Below, piece by piece: positions 23,267-31,972 of a stretch of 64,000 nt of DNA (its first letter is position 1; every line of letters begins with the position of its first letter). The stretch is from Olleya namhaensis (lineage in GTDB: Bacteria > Bacteroidota > Bacteroidia > Flavobacteriales > Flavobacteriaceae). Location of the stretch: positions 186,001-250,000 of the forward strand of contig NZ_FORM01000005.1 of NCBI RefSeq assembly GCF_900114005.1, read 5' to 3'. The notes under the pieces are model-generated. The model was not told the DNA's origin. It was given only the letters and a program-made list of their open reading frames with translations, and searched no databases. A program made the translations under genes and the position numbers.

Positions 23267-24334
23267 ATGCTAAAAAACAAAAAACTGTGGATTGCCCTAC
23301 TAATTATACCAATGTATATATTGGTTAAAGTTTCGGCTAAATTCCCGGACACGGTCGAGGTTGTGTATAGTAATGGTTTGTATCCTGTTATTTCTAAATT
23401 GTTTAGATATACTTTGGGTTGGTTGCCTTTTAGTTTTGGCGATTTATTATATGCTTTTGGGATAATTTATATCATACGTTGGTTAATTTTAAACGTAAAA
23501 CGCATCTGGAAAGATACAATAGGCTGGCTGATTGATGTGTTTGCTACTACGAGTGTTATTTTTATGGCGTTTCATTTATTTTGGGGTTTTAATTATTATC
23601 GAAATCCTTTGCATAAAAATTTAAATTTAGAGGACGACTACACTACTGAACAATTAATTACAGTAACTAAAAACTTGATTGAAAAATCGAATACCATACA
23701 ACTACAGATTACTAAAAATGATAGTTTAAAGGTCGAATTACCATTTACTAAATCCGAAATTTTAGCATTAACGCCTAAAAGTTATGAGGCTTTAAAAACT
23801 GATTTTCCGCATTTGGAATACCACCCTAAAAGTTTAAAAAAATCGTTATTTAGTGTCCCATTGACGTACATGGGTTTTAGTGGTTATCTTAATCCGCTAA
23901 CTAGCGAAGCACAGGTGGATTATATGATCCCTGTCTATAAATTTCCGACCACTGCTGCACATGAAGTGGCACACCAATTGGGTTACGCTAAAGAAAACGA
24001 GGCCAATTTTATTGGCTTTTTGGCAACCATTAGCAATACTAATATCTACTTTAAATATTCTGGTTACACCTTTGGTTTAAGGCATTGTCTTGGCGAAATT
24101 TTTAGACGTGACCCTGATGTATATTACCAATTATTACCAACTATTAACAAAGGAATTTTAAAAAACTATCAAGAGGTTAGAGATTTTTGGAATGACTACC
24201 AAAATCCGTTAGAACCTATTTTTAGATCCACATACACAACGTATCTAAAAGCTAACAACCAAGCTAAAGGTATGGATAGCTACAGTTACGTGGTGGCTTT
24301 ATTGGTTAATTATTTGGAAAATAAAACCTTATAA
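23267..24334 (+). CDS. DUF3810 membrane protein with HExxH motif
   Basis: This 355-residue protein has three N-terminal membrane helices (about 8-24, 55-75, 88-108). A large domain then holds a zinc-protease-like motif, His232-Glu-Val-Ala-His236, followed by Gln-Leu-Gly-Tyr-Ala-Lys-Glu-Asn-Glu-Ala-Asn-Phe, where Glu242-244 could be the third ligand. Phe-Trp-Gly-Phe-Asn-Tyr-Tyr-Arg-Asn-Pro is the family signature. The family is Bacteroidota/Firmicutes-wide with no proven substrate. A TATTTTTG at 23255-23262 is so close to the ATG that the transcript may be nearly leaderless. Confidence 0.88.
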   Translation: MLKNKKLWIALLIIPMYILVKVSAKFPDTVEVVYSNGLYPVISKLFRYTLGWLPFSFGDLLYAFGIIYIIRWLILNVKRIWKDTIGWLIDVFATTSVIFMAFHLFWGFNYYRNPLHKNLNLEDDYTTEQLITVTKNLIEKSNTIQLQITKNDSLKVELPFTKSEILALTPKSYEALKTDFPHLEYHPKSLKKSLFSVPLTYMGFSGYLNPLTSEAQVDYMIPVYKFPTTAAHEVAHQLGYAKENEANFIGFLATISNTNIYFKYSGYTFGLRHCLGEIFRRDPDVYYQLLPTINKGILKNYQEVRDFWNDYQNPLEPIFRSTYTTYLKANNQAKGMDSYSYVVALLVNYLENKTL

Positions 24335-24419
24335 AAACGTTAAAATCCTATTTGAGGTTTGTTTGGCATATTGGCTTATGCTTATATTTAGTGTTTAAAC
24401 AACCTTAAACTATCAACCA

Positions 24420-27404
24420 ATGATTAAAAAATGGGCAGCATTAAGCCTGCTGTTGTGCGGTTATTTTTCTTTTGCACAAGAGTACGTTCCAAAAAACGAT
24501 GGCGTAAAAACCAACACGTCTAATTACACAGCTTTAACAAACGCTAAAATTTATGTCACTCCTAATCAAATTATTGAAAAAGGAACCTTACTTATTAAGG
24601 ATGGTAAAGTAGTCTCTTCTGGAGCATCTGTTACTATCCCGAAAAACGCTGTTGTTATTGATGTGACTGGTAAATCTATTTACCCTTCTTTTATTGATAT
24701 TTATTCAGATTTTGGTATTAAAAAACCGAGTGCCGCATCTGGTAATAGAAGAAACCCACAATATGATGCTAGTCGCGAAGGTTTTTACTGGAATGACCAT
24801 ATTAGACCCGACCAAAATGCAATAGACTTATTTGAGTTTGATAGCAAGAAAGCTCAAGAATTACGTAAAGCTGGTTTTGGTGTTGTAAACTCGCATATTG
24901 ATGATGGTATTATACAAGGGACTGGTGTTTTAGTAACATTAGCAGCTTCTGGTAGTGATGCTACTAGATTATTGGACGATAGGGTTGGTCAGTATTCTGG
25001 AACGTCTAAAAGTAAAACCTCTAGACAGGCTTATCCAACATCTTTGATGGGGACTATGGCGTTATTACGCCAAGTAAACCATGATGCAGATTGGTATGCT
25101 AAAGGTAATATTAAAGAAAAAGACCGCGCTTTAGAAGCGTATATAGCTAACAAAAATCTGGTTCAGTTTTTTGATGCTGGCAAAAAGATAAACGCGTTAC
25201 GTTTTGACAAATTAGGAGATCAATTTGGTATCCAATATGTATTTGTTGGTGGTGGTGATGAGTATGAGTTGATCAGCGATATTAAAAACACCAACGCTAA
25301 ATTTATCTTACCATTAGATTTTCCGGATGCGTATGATATGGAAGACCCGCTTTTAGCGCAGTCTGTTAGCCTTGAAGATTTAAAAGCTTGGAACCAAAGT
25401 CCTGCTAATCCTAAAATTTTAGCTGAAAACAATATTCAGTTTGCGTTAACGACTCACAAATTAAAAGATGCTAAAGCGTTAATGCCTAATCTTTTAAAAG
25501 CTATTGCATATGGTTTAGATAAAACTAAAGCTTTAGAAGCATTAACGACTATTCCTGCCGGAATTATTGGAAAATCTTCAGAACTTGGTCATCTTAAATC
25601 TGGTGCTTATGCTAACTTTTTAATTACTTCTGGTGATGTTTTTGATAAAGAAACTACCATTTACGAAAACTGGGTAACTGGTATCAAAGACGAATTAACA
25701 GCAATGAATACCCAAGACTTACGTGGTAGCTACACTTTTAATTTTGACAATACGGCGTATGAGTTAGAAATTTCTGGTGAGATTGAAAAACTAAAATCTA
25801 AGGTTAAAACAAGTACTAAAGAATATGGTTCTAAAATAAGCTTTAGTGATAATTGGATGCAATTAACGTTTGCTGCTGCAGATAGTACTAAAAAGGACTT
25901 TATAAGAGTAGTCACTAACGTTACCAACCCAAAAACATTAAGTGGTAAATTATTTTATCCTAATGGTAACGAAGGGACATTTTTTGCAACTAAACAGGTA
26001 AAAGATGCTAAAAAGGAAGACAAAAAAGACAACGAGGACAAAGACGATAAAACACCAACTATATATCCTGTAACGTATCCAAATATGGCGTATGGTATGG
26101 AAAGCCTACCTCAACAAGAAACGTTATTGTTTAAAAACGTAACGGTTTGGACTAATGAGAAAGATGGTATTATTAAAAATACAGACGTTTTAATTAAAAA
26201 CGGAAAGATTGCAAAAATCGGTACTAATTTAAGTGCTGGTAATGCAACAGTTATTGACGGAACAAACAAACATTTAACGTCAGGGATTATTGACGAGCAC
26301 TCGCATATTGCAACAGAAAGTGTTAACGAAGCAGGACACAACAGTACTGCCGAAGTAACTATTGAAGATGTTTTAGATGCTGAAGATGTAGACATTTACC
26401 GTAACCTTGCTGGTGGTGTTACTAGTATCCAAATATTACATGGATCTGCCAATCCAATTGGAGGACGATCGGCTATTATTAAATTAAAATGGGGAGAAAA
26501 AGCCGATAATCTAGTCTACCAAAACAGCCCTAAATTCATCAAATTTGCTTTAGGAGAAAATGTAAAACAAGCCAATTGGGGAGACAATGCTAAAACGCGT
26601 TTTCCGCAAACCAGAATGGGTGTTGAGCAAGTGTTTACTGATTACTTCCAACGTGCGCAAGAGTATGATGCTCTAAAGAAAAGTGGTAAACCTTACCGTA
26701 AAGATTTAGAGTTAGAAACTATTGCCGAAATTTTAAATAAAGAACGTTTTGTCTCTTGTCACTCTTACGTGCAAAGTGAGATTAATATGCTAATGAAGGT
26801 TGCCGAAAAATTCAATTTTAGAATCAACACATTCACACATATTTTAGAAGGTTACAAAGTAGCTGACAAAATGGTAGAACACGGTGTTGGAGGCTCTACA
26901 TTCTCTGACTGGTGGGCTTATAAGTACGAGGTTAACGATGCCATCCCTTTTAACGCACCAATCATGCACAACGCTGGTGTTTTAGTTGCTATTAATAGTG
27001 ATGATGCAGAGATGTCTAGACGTTTAAATCAAGAAGCTGCTAAATCTGTAAAATATGGAGATATTAGCGAAGAAGACGCTTGGAAATTTGTAACATTAAA
27101 TCCTGCTAAATTATTACATATCGATGATCGTGTTGGTAGTATTAAAGTTGGTAAAGATGCAGATGTTGTGTTATGGAGTGATAACCCATTATCTATTTAC
27201 GCTAAAGCTGAAAAAACTATCATAGAAGGAAAAGTTTATTTTGATTTAGAGCGTGATGCTAAACTAAGAGAGACTATTAAAAAGGAAAAAAACGAATTAA
27301 CCATGCTAATGCTGCAGGCTAAAAACAAAGGGTTAAAAACAAAACCTATTGAGAAAAAAGAAAAAGAGCTATTGCATTGTGATTCTATTGACCACCAACA
27401 CTAG
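24420..27404 (+). CDS. Secreted double amidohydrolase-like protein, one half active
   Basis: This 994-residue exported protein (signal peptide about 1-19, ending Ser-Phe-Ala-Gln) has two amidohydrolase-like halves. The first (about 35-430) keeps the composite beta domain, but its metal motif is replaced (Phe-Ile-Asp-Ile-Tyr-Ser-Asp). The second (about 560-960) keeps His-x-His (Ile-Ile-Asp-Glu-His-Ser-His), later His residues and the Asn-Ser-Asp-Asp-Ala end motif, so it should bind metal. An acidic Lys/Asp/Glu linker lies near 535-550. It resembles imidazolonepropionase-like and dipeptidase-like amidohydrolases. A second, shorter family member follows after 75 bases, presumably the same transcript. 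Confidence 0.85.
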   Translation: MIKKWAALSLLLCGYFSFAQEYVPKNDGVKTNTSNYTALTNAKIYVTPNQIIEKGTLLIKDGKVVSSGASVTIPKNAVVIDVTGKSIYPSFIDIYSDFGIKKPSAASGNRRNPQYDASREGFYWNDHIRPDQNAIDLFEFDSKKAQELRKAGFGVVNSHIDDGIIQGTGVLVTLAASGSDATRLLDDRVGQYSGTSKSKTSRQAYPTSLMGTMALLRQVNHDADWYAKGNIKEKDRALEAYIANKNLVQFFDAGKKINALRFDKLGDQFGIQYVFVGGGDEYELISDIKNTNAKFILPLDFPDAYDMEDPLLAQSVSLEDLKAWNQSPANPKILAENNIQFALTTHKLKDAKALMPNLLKAIAYGLDKTKALEALTTIPAGIIGKSSELGHLKSGAYANFLITSGDVFDKETTIYENWVTGIKDELTAMNTQDLRGSYTFNFDNTAYELEISGEIEKLKSKVKTSTKEYGSKISFSDNWMQLTFAAADSTKKDFIRVVTNVTNPKTLSGKLFYPNGNEGTFFATKQVKDAKKEDKKDNEDKDDKTPTIYPVTYPNMAYGMESLPQQETLLFKNVTVWTNEKDGIIKNTDVLIKNGKIAKIGTNLSAGNATVIDGTNKHLTSGIIDEHSHIATESVNEAGHNSTAEVTIEDVLDAEDVDIYRNLAGGVTSIQILHGSANPIGGRSAIIKLKWGEKADNLVYQNSPKFIKFALGENVKQANWGDNAKTRFPQTRMGVEQVFTDYFQRAQEYDALKKSGKPYRKDLELETIAEILNKERFVSCHSYVQSEINMLMKVAEKFNFRINTFTHILEGYKVADKMVEHGVGGSTFSDWWAYKYEVNDAIPFNAPIMHNAGVLVAINSDDAEMSRRLNQEAAKSVKYGDISEEDAWKFVTLNPAKLLHIDDRVGSIKVGKDADVVLWSDNPLSIYAKAEKTIIEGKVYFDLERDAKLRETIKKEKNELTMLMLQAKNKGLKTKPIEKKEKELLHCDSIDHQH

Positions 27405-27444
27405 TCAATACCTAAAGTAAAACGTAAAATATACACTCATAAAT

Positions 27445-27462
27445 TTTTCGCTTAAGCGGAAA
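27445..27462. repeat. CTTAAG-centred palindrome in the amidohydrolase spacer
   Basis: TTTTCGCTTAAGCGGAAA is an almost perfect palindrome with one T-G pair, between the two amidohydrolase genes, similar to the one at 4777-4792. Confidence 0.6.
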
Positions 27463-27479
27463 TAAAACGATAATAAATC

Positions 27480-28772
27480 ATGAGAACACTCAAAATATTA
27501 ATCCTAACGTTATGTGTTTCGGCAATTAGTTTTGCACAACAAACGCCTGGAGATAAACAAACCCAAGCCATTACTATTGAAGGTGCAACAGCACATTTAG
27601 GAAATGGTGATGTTATTGAAAACGCCTTAATAATGTTTGAAAATGGTACACTAACTTTTGTTGGTAGTGCTAACTCAAAAATTGCAAGAAAAGGAACCAT
27701 TATAGATGCCAAAGGTAAACATGTATACCCTGGCTTTATTGCACCAAATGCGACTTTAGGTTTAGTTGAAGTTGATGCTGTACGTGCTAGTGATGACGAA
27801 GACGAAGTTGGCGCTATGAATCCGCACATCCGCAGTCTAATTGCTTATAATACCGAATCTAAAGTAGTAGAATCTATGAGACCTAATGGTGTTTTAATGG
27901 CGCAAATCACACCTCGTGGTGGACGTATCTCTGGAACATCAAGTGTTGTACAATTAGATGCTTGGAACTGGGAAGATGCAGCGATTAAGGCTGATGATGC
28001 CATTCACTTAAACTGGCCAAGCAACTACTCTAGAGGACGCTGGTGGTTAGGAGAACCAAATGTTTTAAAAGAAAACAAAAACTACGCTAAAGAGATTGAA
28101 GAATTAACCAATTATTTTGCACAAAGCAAAGCCTATAACGCTAATAAAACAACACCAAAAGATTTGCCTTTTGAAGCGCTAAACGGGTTAATGGATGGTA
28201 GTAAAAGGCTTTTTGTACATGTAGATTATGAAAAAGGAATTACAGATGCAATCAATTTTGCTAAAGCAGAAAACATAAAACACCTTGTTATTGTTGGTGG
28301 TTATGAAGCTAATAATGTTGCCCACCTATTAAAGCAAAACAACGTCCCTGTATTATTGCAACGTACACATTCTAGACCAAAAGGAGACGATCATGATTAC
28401 GACTTGCCATACAAATTAGCAACGCAATTAGTAAATTCAGGTATTTTAGTTGGTTTGGAAAATGCTGGAGATATGGAGCGTATGAACACTAGAAACTTAC
28501 CATTTTTAGCTGGGACAACCGTAGCACACGGATTAACAAAAGCACAAGCACTAAGCTTAATAACATTAAACACTGCTAAAATATTGGGTGTAGATGACAT
28601 CGTAGGCTCTTTAGAAGTTGGTAAAGACGCTACCCTTTTTATTAGCCAAGGTGATGCTTTAGACATGAGAACAAACAAATTAGACCAAGCTTTTATCCAA
28701 GGTCGCACTATTAGCTTAGAAACGCACCAAACAGAATTATACAAGCGTTATTCTGAGAAGTATAAGAAATAA
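27480..28772 (+). CDS. Secreted amidohydrolase-like protein without the HxH motif
   Basis: This 430-residue exported protein (signal peptide ending Ser-Phe-Ala-Gln at about 20) shows the amidohydrolase composite domain (Ile-Thr-Ile-Glu-Gly-Ala-Thr-Ala-His-Leu-Gly, Gly-Lys-His-Val-Tyr-Pro-Gly-Phe-Ile) and the C-terminal Gly-Ser-Leu-Glu-Val-Gly-Lys-Asp-Ala-Thr-Leu-Phe segment. At the metal site it reads Phe-Ile-Ala-Pro-Asn-Ala-Thr, so the usual Asp-x-His-x-His is missing. Like the first half of the preceding protein, it is probably non-catalytic and may be a partner subunit. The pair is recurrent in Flavobacteriaceae as I remember it. Confidence 0.82.
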   Translation: MRTLKILILTLCVSAISFAQQTPGDKQTQAITIEGATAHLGNGDVIENALIMFENGTLTFVGSANSKIARKGTIIDAKGKHVYPGFIAPNATLGLVEVDAVRASDDEDEVGAMNPHIRSLIAYNTESKVVESMRPNGVLMAQITPRGGRISGTSSVVQLDAWNWEDAAIKADDAIHLNWPSNYSRGRWWLGEPNVLKENKNYAKEIEELTNYFAQSKAYNANKTTPKDLPFEALNGLMDGSKRLFVHVDYEKGITDAINFAKAENIKHLVIVGGYEANNVAHLLKQNNVPVLLQRTHSRPKGDDHDYDLPYKLATQLVNSGILVGLENAGDMERMNTRNLPFLAGTTVAHGLTKAQALSLITLNTAKILGVDDIVGSLEVGKDATLFISQGDALDMRTNKLDQAFIQGRTISLETHQTELYKRYSEKYKK

Positions 28773-28798
28773 ACAGTACTAATTTTAAAACTATAGCT

Positions 28799-29158
28799 AT
28801 GAAATATTTTTTGACACTTAGTTTAACACTTGTAAGTTACTTAGGTTTTTCGCAAGAAATTATAGTAGAGTCTAATACTAGTAAGCCAGTACAAGTAATA
28901 AATTATCCTGATTTTGATAATGTGTATGATAGACTAAAAGCTATTAGCACTAATATTAATGAAACACTAGTCCTAATTGATCGTTTAGATGAAATGAGAC
29001 AAGGTCAATTGATAATAAACACAACTAATATCGGAAAATCTTTTGAAGGCGTTACATTAGATATAAGACCAAGTTTAGATATAGAATTACAAAACGTAAT
29101 GTATACCGGCACATTTCTAAATCCTAATGGAAATAATCGGATAAACTTTAAAAAATAA
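28799..29158 (+). CDS. Small secreted protein, unknown
   Basis: This 119-residue protein has a signal peptide (about 1-18, ending Gly-Phe-Ser-Gln) and a mature part rich in Asn, Ile and Leu with Asp-Arg-Leu-Lys-Ala-Ile-Ser-Thr-Asn-Ile-Asn-Glu. No family is recognised. It follows the amidohydrolases after 26 bases and ends at a strong terminator, so it is probably the last gene of that operon. Confidence 0.65.
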   Translation: MKYFLTLSLTLVSYLGFSQEIIVESNTSKPVQVINYPDFDNVYDRLKAISTNINETLVLIDRLDEMRQGQLIINTTNIGKSFEGVTLDIRPSLDIELQNVMYTGTFLNPNGNNRINFKK

Positions 29159-29188
29159 AAAAAGCGACCCAATGGGTCGCTTTTTTTT
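29157..29188. terminator. Bidirectional terminator
   Basis: AAAAGCGACCC pairs perfectly with GGGTCGCTTTT across an AAT loop, with A and T runs on both sides. It serves the gene ending at 29158 (plus) and the one ending at 29208 (minus). Confidence 0.92.
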
Positions 29189-29207
29189 ATAATATTAATC
29201 GTAGTAT

Positions 29208-30011
29208 TTACTCTACTACAGTTGCAGCTTCTGGCTTTGCAAATGTACTTGCAGGTAATGCTTGCTTAGATAAAGTAACATCAGTAAACTGTAAATCGTT
29301 ACGTTTTTTAACTGGTAAATTATCTTCAACAATATACCATGTTAAAGTCTCAGGCAATACCATACCTTCAACAGTATGCCAATTACTATATTTAATAAAC
29401 GACCATTTTTCGCTTTTAGCTTTACTATTAAAAGTAACAGTATATGCTAACCATTCCATTTTAAATGTTGTTGGGTTGTAATACAACACATACTCGTCAT
29501 CAGATGACTCTCCTACACCATTATCATAACTAATTTTAATTCCAGGATATTCAACACCTTCAAAACTTAAAGGTTTTGTAACTTCATAGTTAATTCCGCT
29601 ATCAGCCAATACAAATGGCATTGTATGAAAATAGAACATTAAATTATAATAAAACTTTGGGTTACCTTTATAAACCTCAGCACTTTTATTATCTAACCAT
29701 ACGGTCTTACCATCATATCCTAAAACGTGATCTGGCATTGTAATTAAAGACCGTCTAGATTTTAAATTTACAGCAGTTACCTCCTTACCGTTTGGCTTAT
29801 TTATTGTAAACGCAACAGATTGCATCTGATTCCAATTATCCAAACCACCATGTGCCTTAAATACATTAGATATATTTTCTGGATAGATTGACGTTGTTAC
29901 GTCAAGTGTTTCTTTTGAGTAATCTGTTTCAACTGTTGTTTCTGTTTTAACTTCACCTTTACAAGAAAAAAGTAATAATCCTAAGGCTAAAGTGTACACT
30001 AATTGTTTCAT
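29208..30011 (-). CDS. DUF6503-family lipoprotein, copy 2
   Basis: This 267-residue lipoprotein (lipobox Leu-Phe-Ser-Cys, Cys17) has the DUF6503 pattern: Ala-His-Gly-Gly-Leu-x-x-Trp, then Asp-His-x-Leu-Gly-Tyr-Asp-Gly, and Tyr-Pro-Gly-Ile-Lys-Ile-Ser-Tyr-Asp-Asn-Gly-Val-Gly. It is a close paralogue of the neighbour at 30121-30927. The fold resembles outer-membrane lipoprotein carriers of the LolA/LppX type, by general strand pattern only. It is located in the periplasm; function unknown. Confidence 0.8.
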   Translation of the reverse strand: MKQLVYTLALGLLLFSCKGEVKTETTVETDYSKETLDVTTSIYPENISNVFKAHGGLDNWNQMQSVAFTINKPNGKEVTAVNLKSRRSLITMPDHVLGYDGKTVWLDNKSAEVYKGNPKFYYNLMFYFHTMPFVLADSGINYEVTKPLSFEGVEYPGIKISYDNGVGESSDDEYVLYYNPTTFKMEWLAYTVTFNSKAKSEKWSFIKYSNWHTVEGMVLPETLTWYIVEDNLPVKKRNDLQFTDVTLSKQALPASTFAKPEAATVVE

Positions 30012-30068
30012 TTATATTCTGTTTTATTTAAGTATTTTAATTGAGTCGTAATTAATTATATTCATTAC

Positions 30069-30104
30069 AAAAAAAAGCTTCAGTTAAATACTGAAGCTTT
30101 TAAT
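30069..30104 (-). terminator. Terminator between the two DUF6503 genes
   Basis: AAAAGCTTCAGT pairs with ACTGAAGCTTTT across a short loop. On the minus strand it is followed by eight T. Confidence 0.85.
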
Positions 30105-30120
30105 TAATTTAATGTTGTCT

Positions 30121-30927
30121 TTAATTTACAAAATTTGCTTTTTCAGGCTTATCAAATAACGATTGATCTGGAGCTGTTTTTGTTAATTTAATGTTTGTAA
30201 AAACATTTGGTGCTTTTGGAGTCGTTGGCTTATCATCTTTAAAACCGTAACCTGTTATAACTTTAGGTAAAATTAAACCGTTTACAGATTGCCATTCGCT
30301 ATATCTTCTAAAGTGTAACTCCTTAGTATCTATTCCAGGTACAAAGTTTACAGTATATCCTAACCATTCCATTTTAAAAGTATCCTCATTATAGTATAGC
30401 ACATATATATCTTCTGGTGTTGCTCCAACTCCATTATCGTAAGAAATTTTAATTCCAGGATACGTCACACCTTCAAAAGTAAGTGCTTCCGCCTCAGAAA
30501 ATTTAATTCCGTCGTCAGACAAAATAAAAGGCATTGTATAAAAATAGAACATTAAGTTATATCCAAATTGAGGATCATAACCTTTATATTCTACGTTAGA
30601 TTTATTTAATAACCATGGCTTTTGACCATCAAAACCAATTGCGTGATCTGGGGATTCTATCTTAGCTTTTCTATTCTTTAAATCTGTAATGGTAATTTCT
30701 TGTCCTGATGGTTTTACTTGTGTAAATTCTAAAGCTTTCATAGATTTCCAAAGCTTCAAACCACCATGAGCATCAAATACTTTTCTTAAGTTCTCAGGAT
30801 ATTTTGTCATATCGATTTCAACTATTTTTTCTGTTGTATCAGCAGTAATAGTGGCCTCTTTTTTTGTTTCTGTTTTACAAGAAAACAATAATAACCCTAG
30901 GGATAATGTGTAAAATAAATGTTTCAT
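30121..30927 (-). CDS. DUF6503-family lipoprotein, copy 1
   Basis: This 268-residue lipoprotein has lipobox Leu-Phe-Ser-Cys (Cys17) and the same sequence blocks as the protein encoded downstream (Ala-His-Gly-Gly-Leu, Asp-His-Ala-Ile-Gly-Phe-Asp-Gly, Tyr-Pro-Gly-Ile-Lys-Ile-Ser-Tyr). The two genes are a tandem duplication, each closed by its own terminator. A TATTTTCG element lies upstream on the minus strand (30962-30969). Function unknown. Confidence 0.8.
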   Translation of the reverse strand: MKHLFYTLSLGLLLFSCKTETKKEATITADTTEKIVEIDMTKYPENLRKVFDAHGGLKLWKSMKALEFTQVKPSGQEITITDLKNRKAKIESPDHAIGFDGQKPWLLNKSNVEYKGYDPQFGYNLMFYFYTMPFILSDDGIKFSEAEALTFEGVTYPGIKISYDNGVGATPEDIYVLYYNEDTFKMEWLGYTVNFVPGIDTKELHFRRYSEWQSVNGLILPKVITGYGFKDDKPTTPKAPNVFTNIKLTKTAPDQSLFDKPEKANFVN

Positions 30928-31170
30928 TTAAATATTGGTTTTTTAGTATTCTTTACTTGCGCGAAAATAATTACTATTCTTTACATAAAAAAAGTTATAA
31001 TTTTTATTTAACATTTCATTTTAATATTTCAAAAACCTTGCATTTACTAGGGTTTACGATATCGTTTGCGAACATAACATCTAAATTTTTCTTAGTAAAT
31101 GCCTAGCATGGTATACTGCAAGAATTACCTTAAATTTGTACAATCTAAATCAAAGGGTACACAAATTAGC

Positions 31171-31968
31171 ATGAGCAATAAACAAATAAGTAGCACTCAA
31201 AATCCATTAATAAAACACATTGTTTTATTAAAAGACAAATCTCGCGAACGTAAAAAAACAAATACTTTTGTTTTAGAAGGTGAACGCGAAATACAATTGG
31301 CTTTAAACGGACAGTATGCTATCGAAACTATTTTAGTGTTACCTGAAATTTATGACACCAAAAAACTAATTGATTTCCCTGATACTATCAATATCATTGA
31401 AGTCTCTAAAGACGTCTACCAAAAAATAGCTTATCGCGAAACTACGGAAGGCATCATGGCTATTGCCAAAAGTAAACCGCATCAATTAGAATCTATTGTT
31501 TTTAATAATAACAATCCTTTAATTTTAATTGCCGAAGCACCTGAAAAACCAGGTAATATTGGTGCTATTTTGCGTACTGCGGATGCTGCTAATGTAGACG
31601 CTGTGATTATTGCAAATCCAAAAACAGACTTATACAATCCAAACATAGTACGTTCTAGCGTTGGTTGTATTTTTACTAATCAAATTGCAACAGGAACAAC
31701 TGAAGATATTATCGCCTTTTTAAATCAAAATAATATTGCTATTTACAGTGCCATTTTACAAGATGCTGTGCATTATCACGAGCAAGATTATAGTAAAGGA
31801 AGTGCTATTGTAGTTGGTACGGAAGCTGATGGTTTAAGTGATACTTGGCGAAAAGCATCTAAGCAAAATATAAAAATACCTATGCAAGGTGCCATAGACT
31901 CCATGAATGTGTCTGTTGCAGCTGGAATATTAATTTTTGAAGCTAAACGTCAGCGTAATTTTAAATAA
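31171..31968 (+). CDS. TrmH-family (SpoU) RNA methyltransferase
   Basis: This 265-residue enzyme is of the SPOUT class. An N-terminal substrate-binding domain (about 1-95, starting Gln-Asn-Pro-Leu-Ile-Lys) precedes the knotted SAM domain (about 105-265). Its signatures are Glu-Lys-Pro-Gly-Asn-Ile-Gly-Ala-Ile-Leu-Arg-Thr-Ala-Asp-Ala, Val-Gly-Thr-Glu-Ala-Asp-Gly-Leu and Asn-Val-Ser-Val-Ala-Ala-Gly-Ile. It resembles 23S rRNA 2'-O-methyltransferases; the target nucleotide is unknown. A longer open frame begins at 31099, but the TAAATTTG element at 31131-31138 puts the transcript start downstream of it, so 31171 is preferred. The next ATG is 4 bases after the stop. Confidence 0.88.
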   Translation: MSNKQISSTQNPLIKHIVLLKDKSRERKKTNTFVLEGEREIQLALNGQYAIETILVLPEIYDTKKLIDFPDTINIIEVSKDVYQKIAYRETTEGIMAIAKSKPHQLESIVFNNNNPLILIAEAPEKPGNIGAILRTADAANVDAVIIANPKTDLYNPNIVRSSVGCIFTNQIATGTTEDIIAFLNQNNIAIYSAILQDAVHYHEQDYSKGSAIVVGTEADGLSDTWRKASKQNIKIPMQGAIDSMNVSVAAGILIFEAKRQRNFK

Positions 31969-31972
31969 TCTA

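Noticed and set aside
30864-31106. 80-residue plus-strand frame antisense to the DUF6503 gene start
   Set aside because: It lies over the signal-peptide codons of a clear minus-strand gene and AT-rich leader DNA; composition is Phe/Tyr/Asn-rich with no domain.
31099-31170. 24-residue N-terminal extension of the TrmH-family methyltransferase
   Set aside because: The TAAATTTG element at 31131-31138 places transcription start after the upstream ATG.
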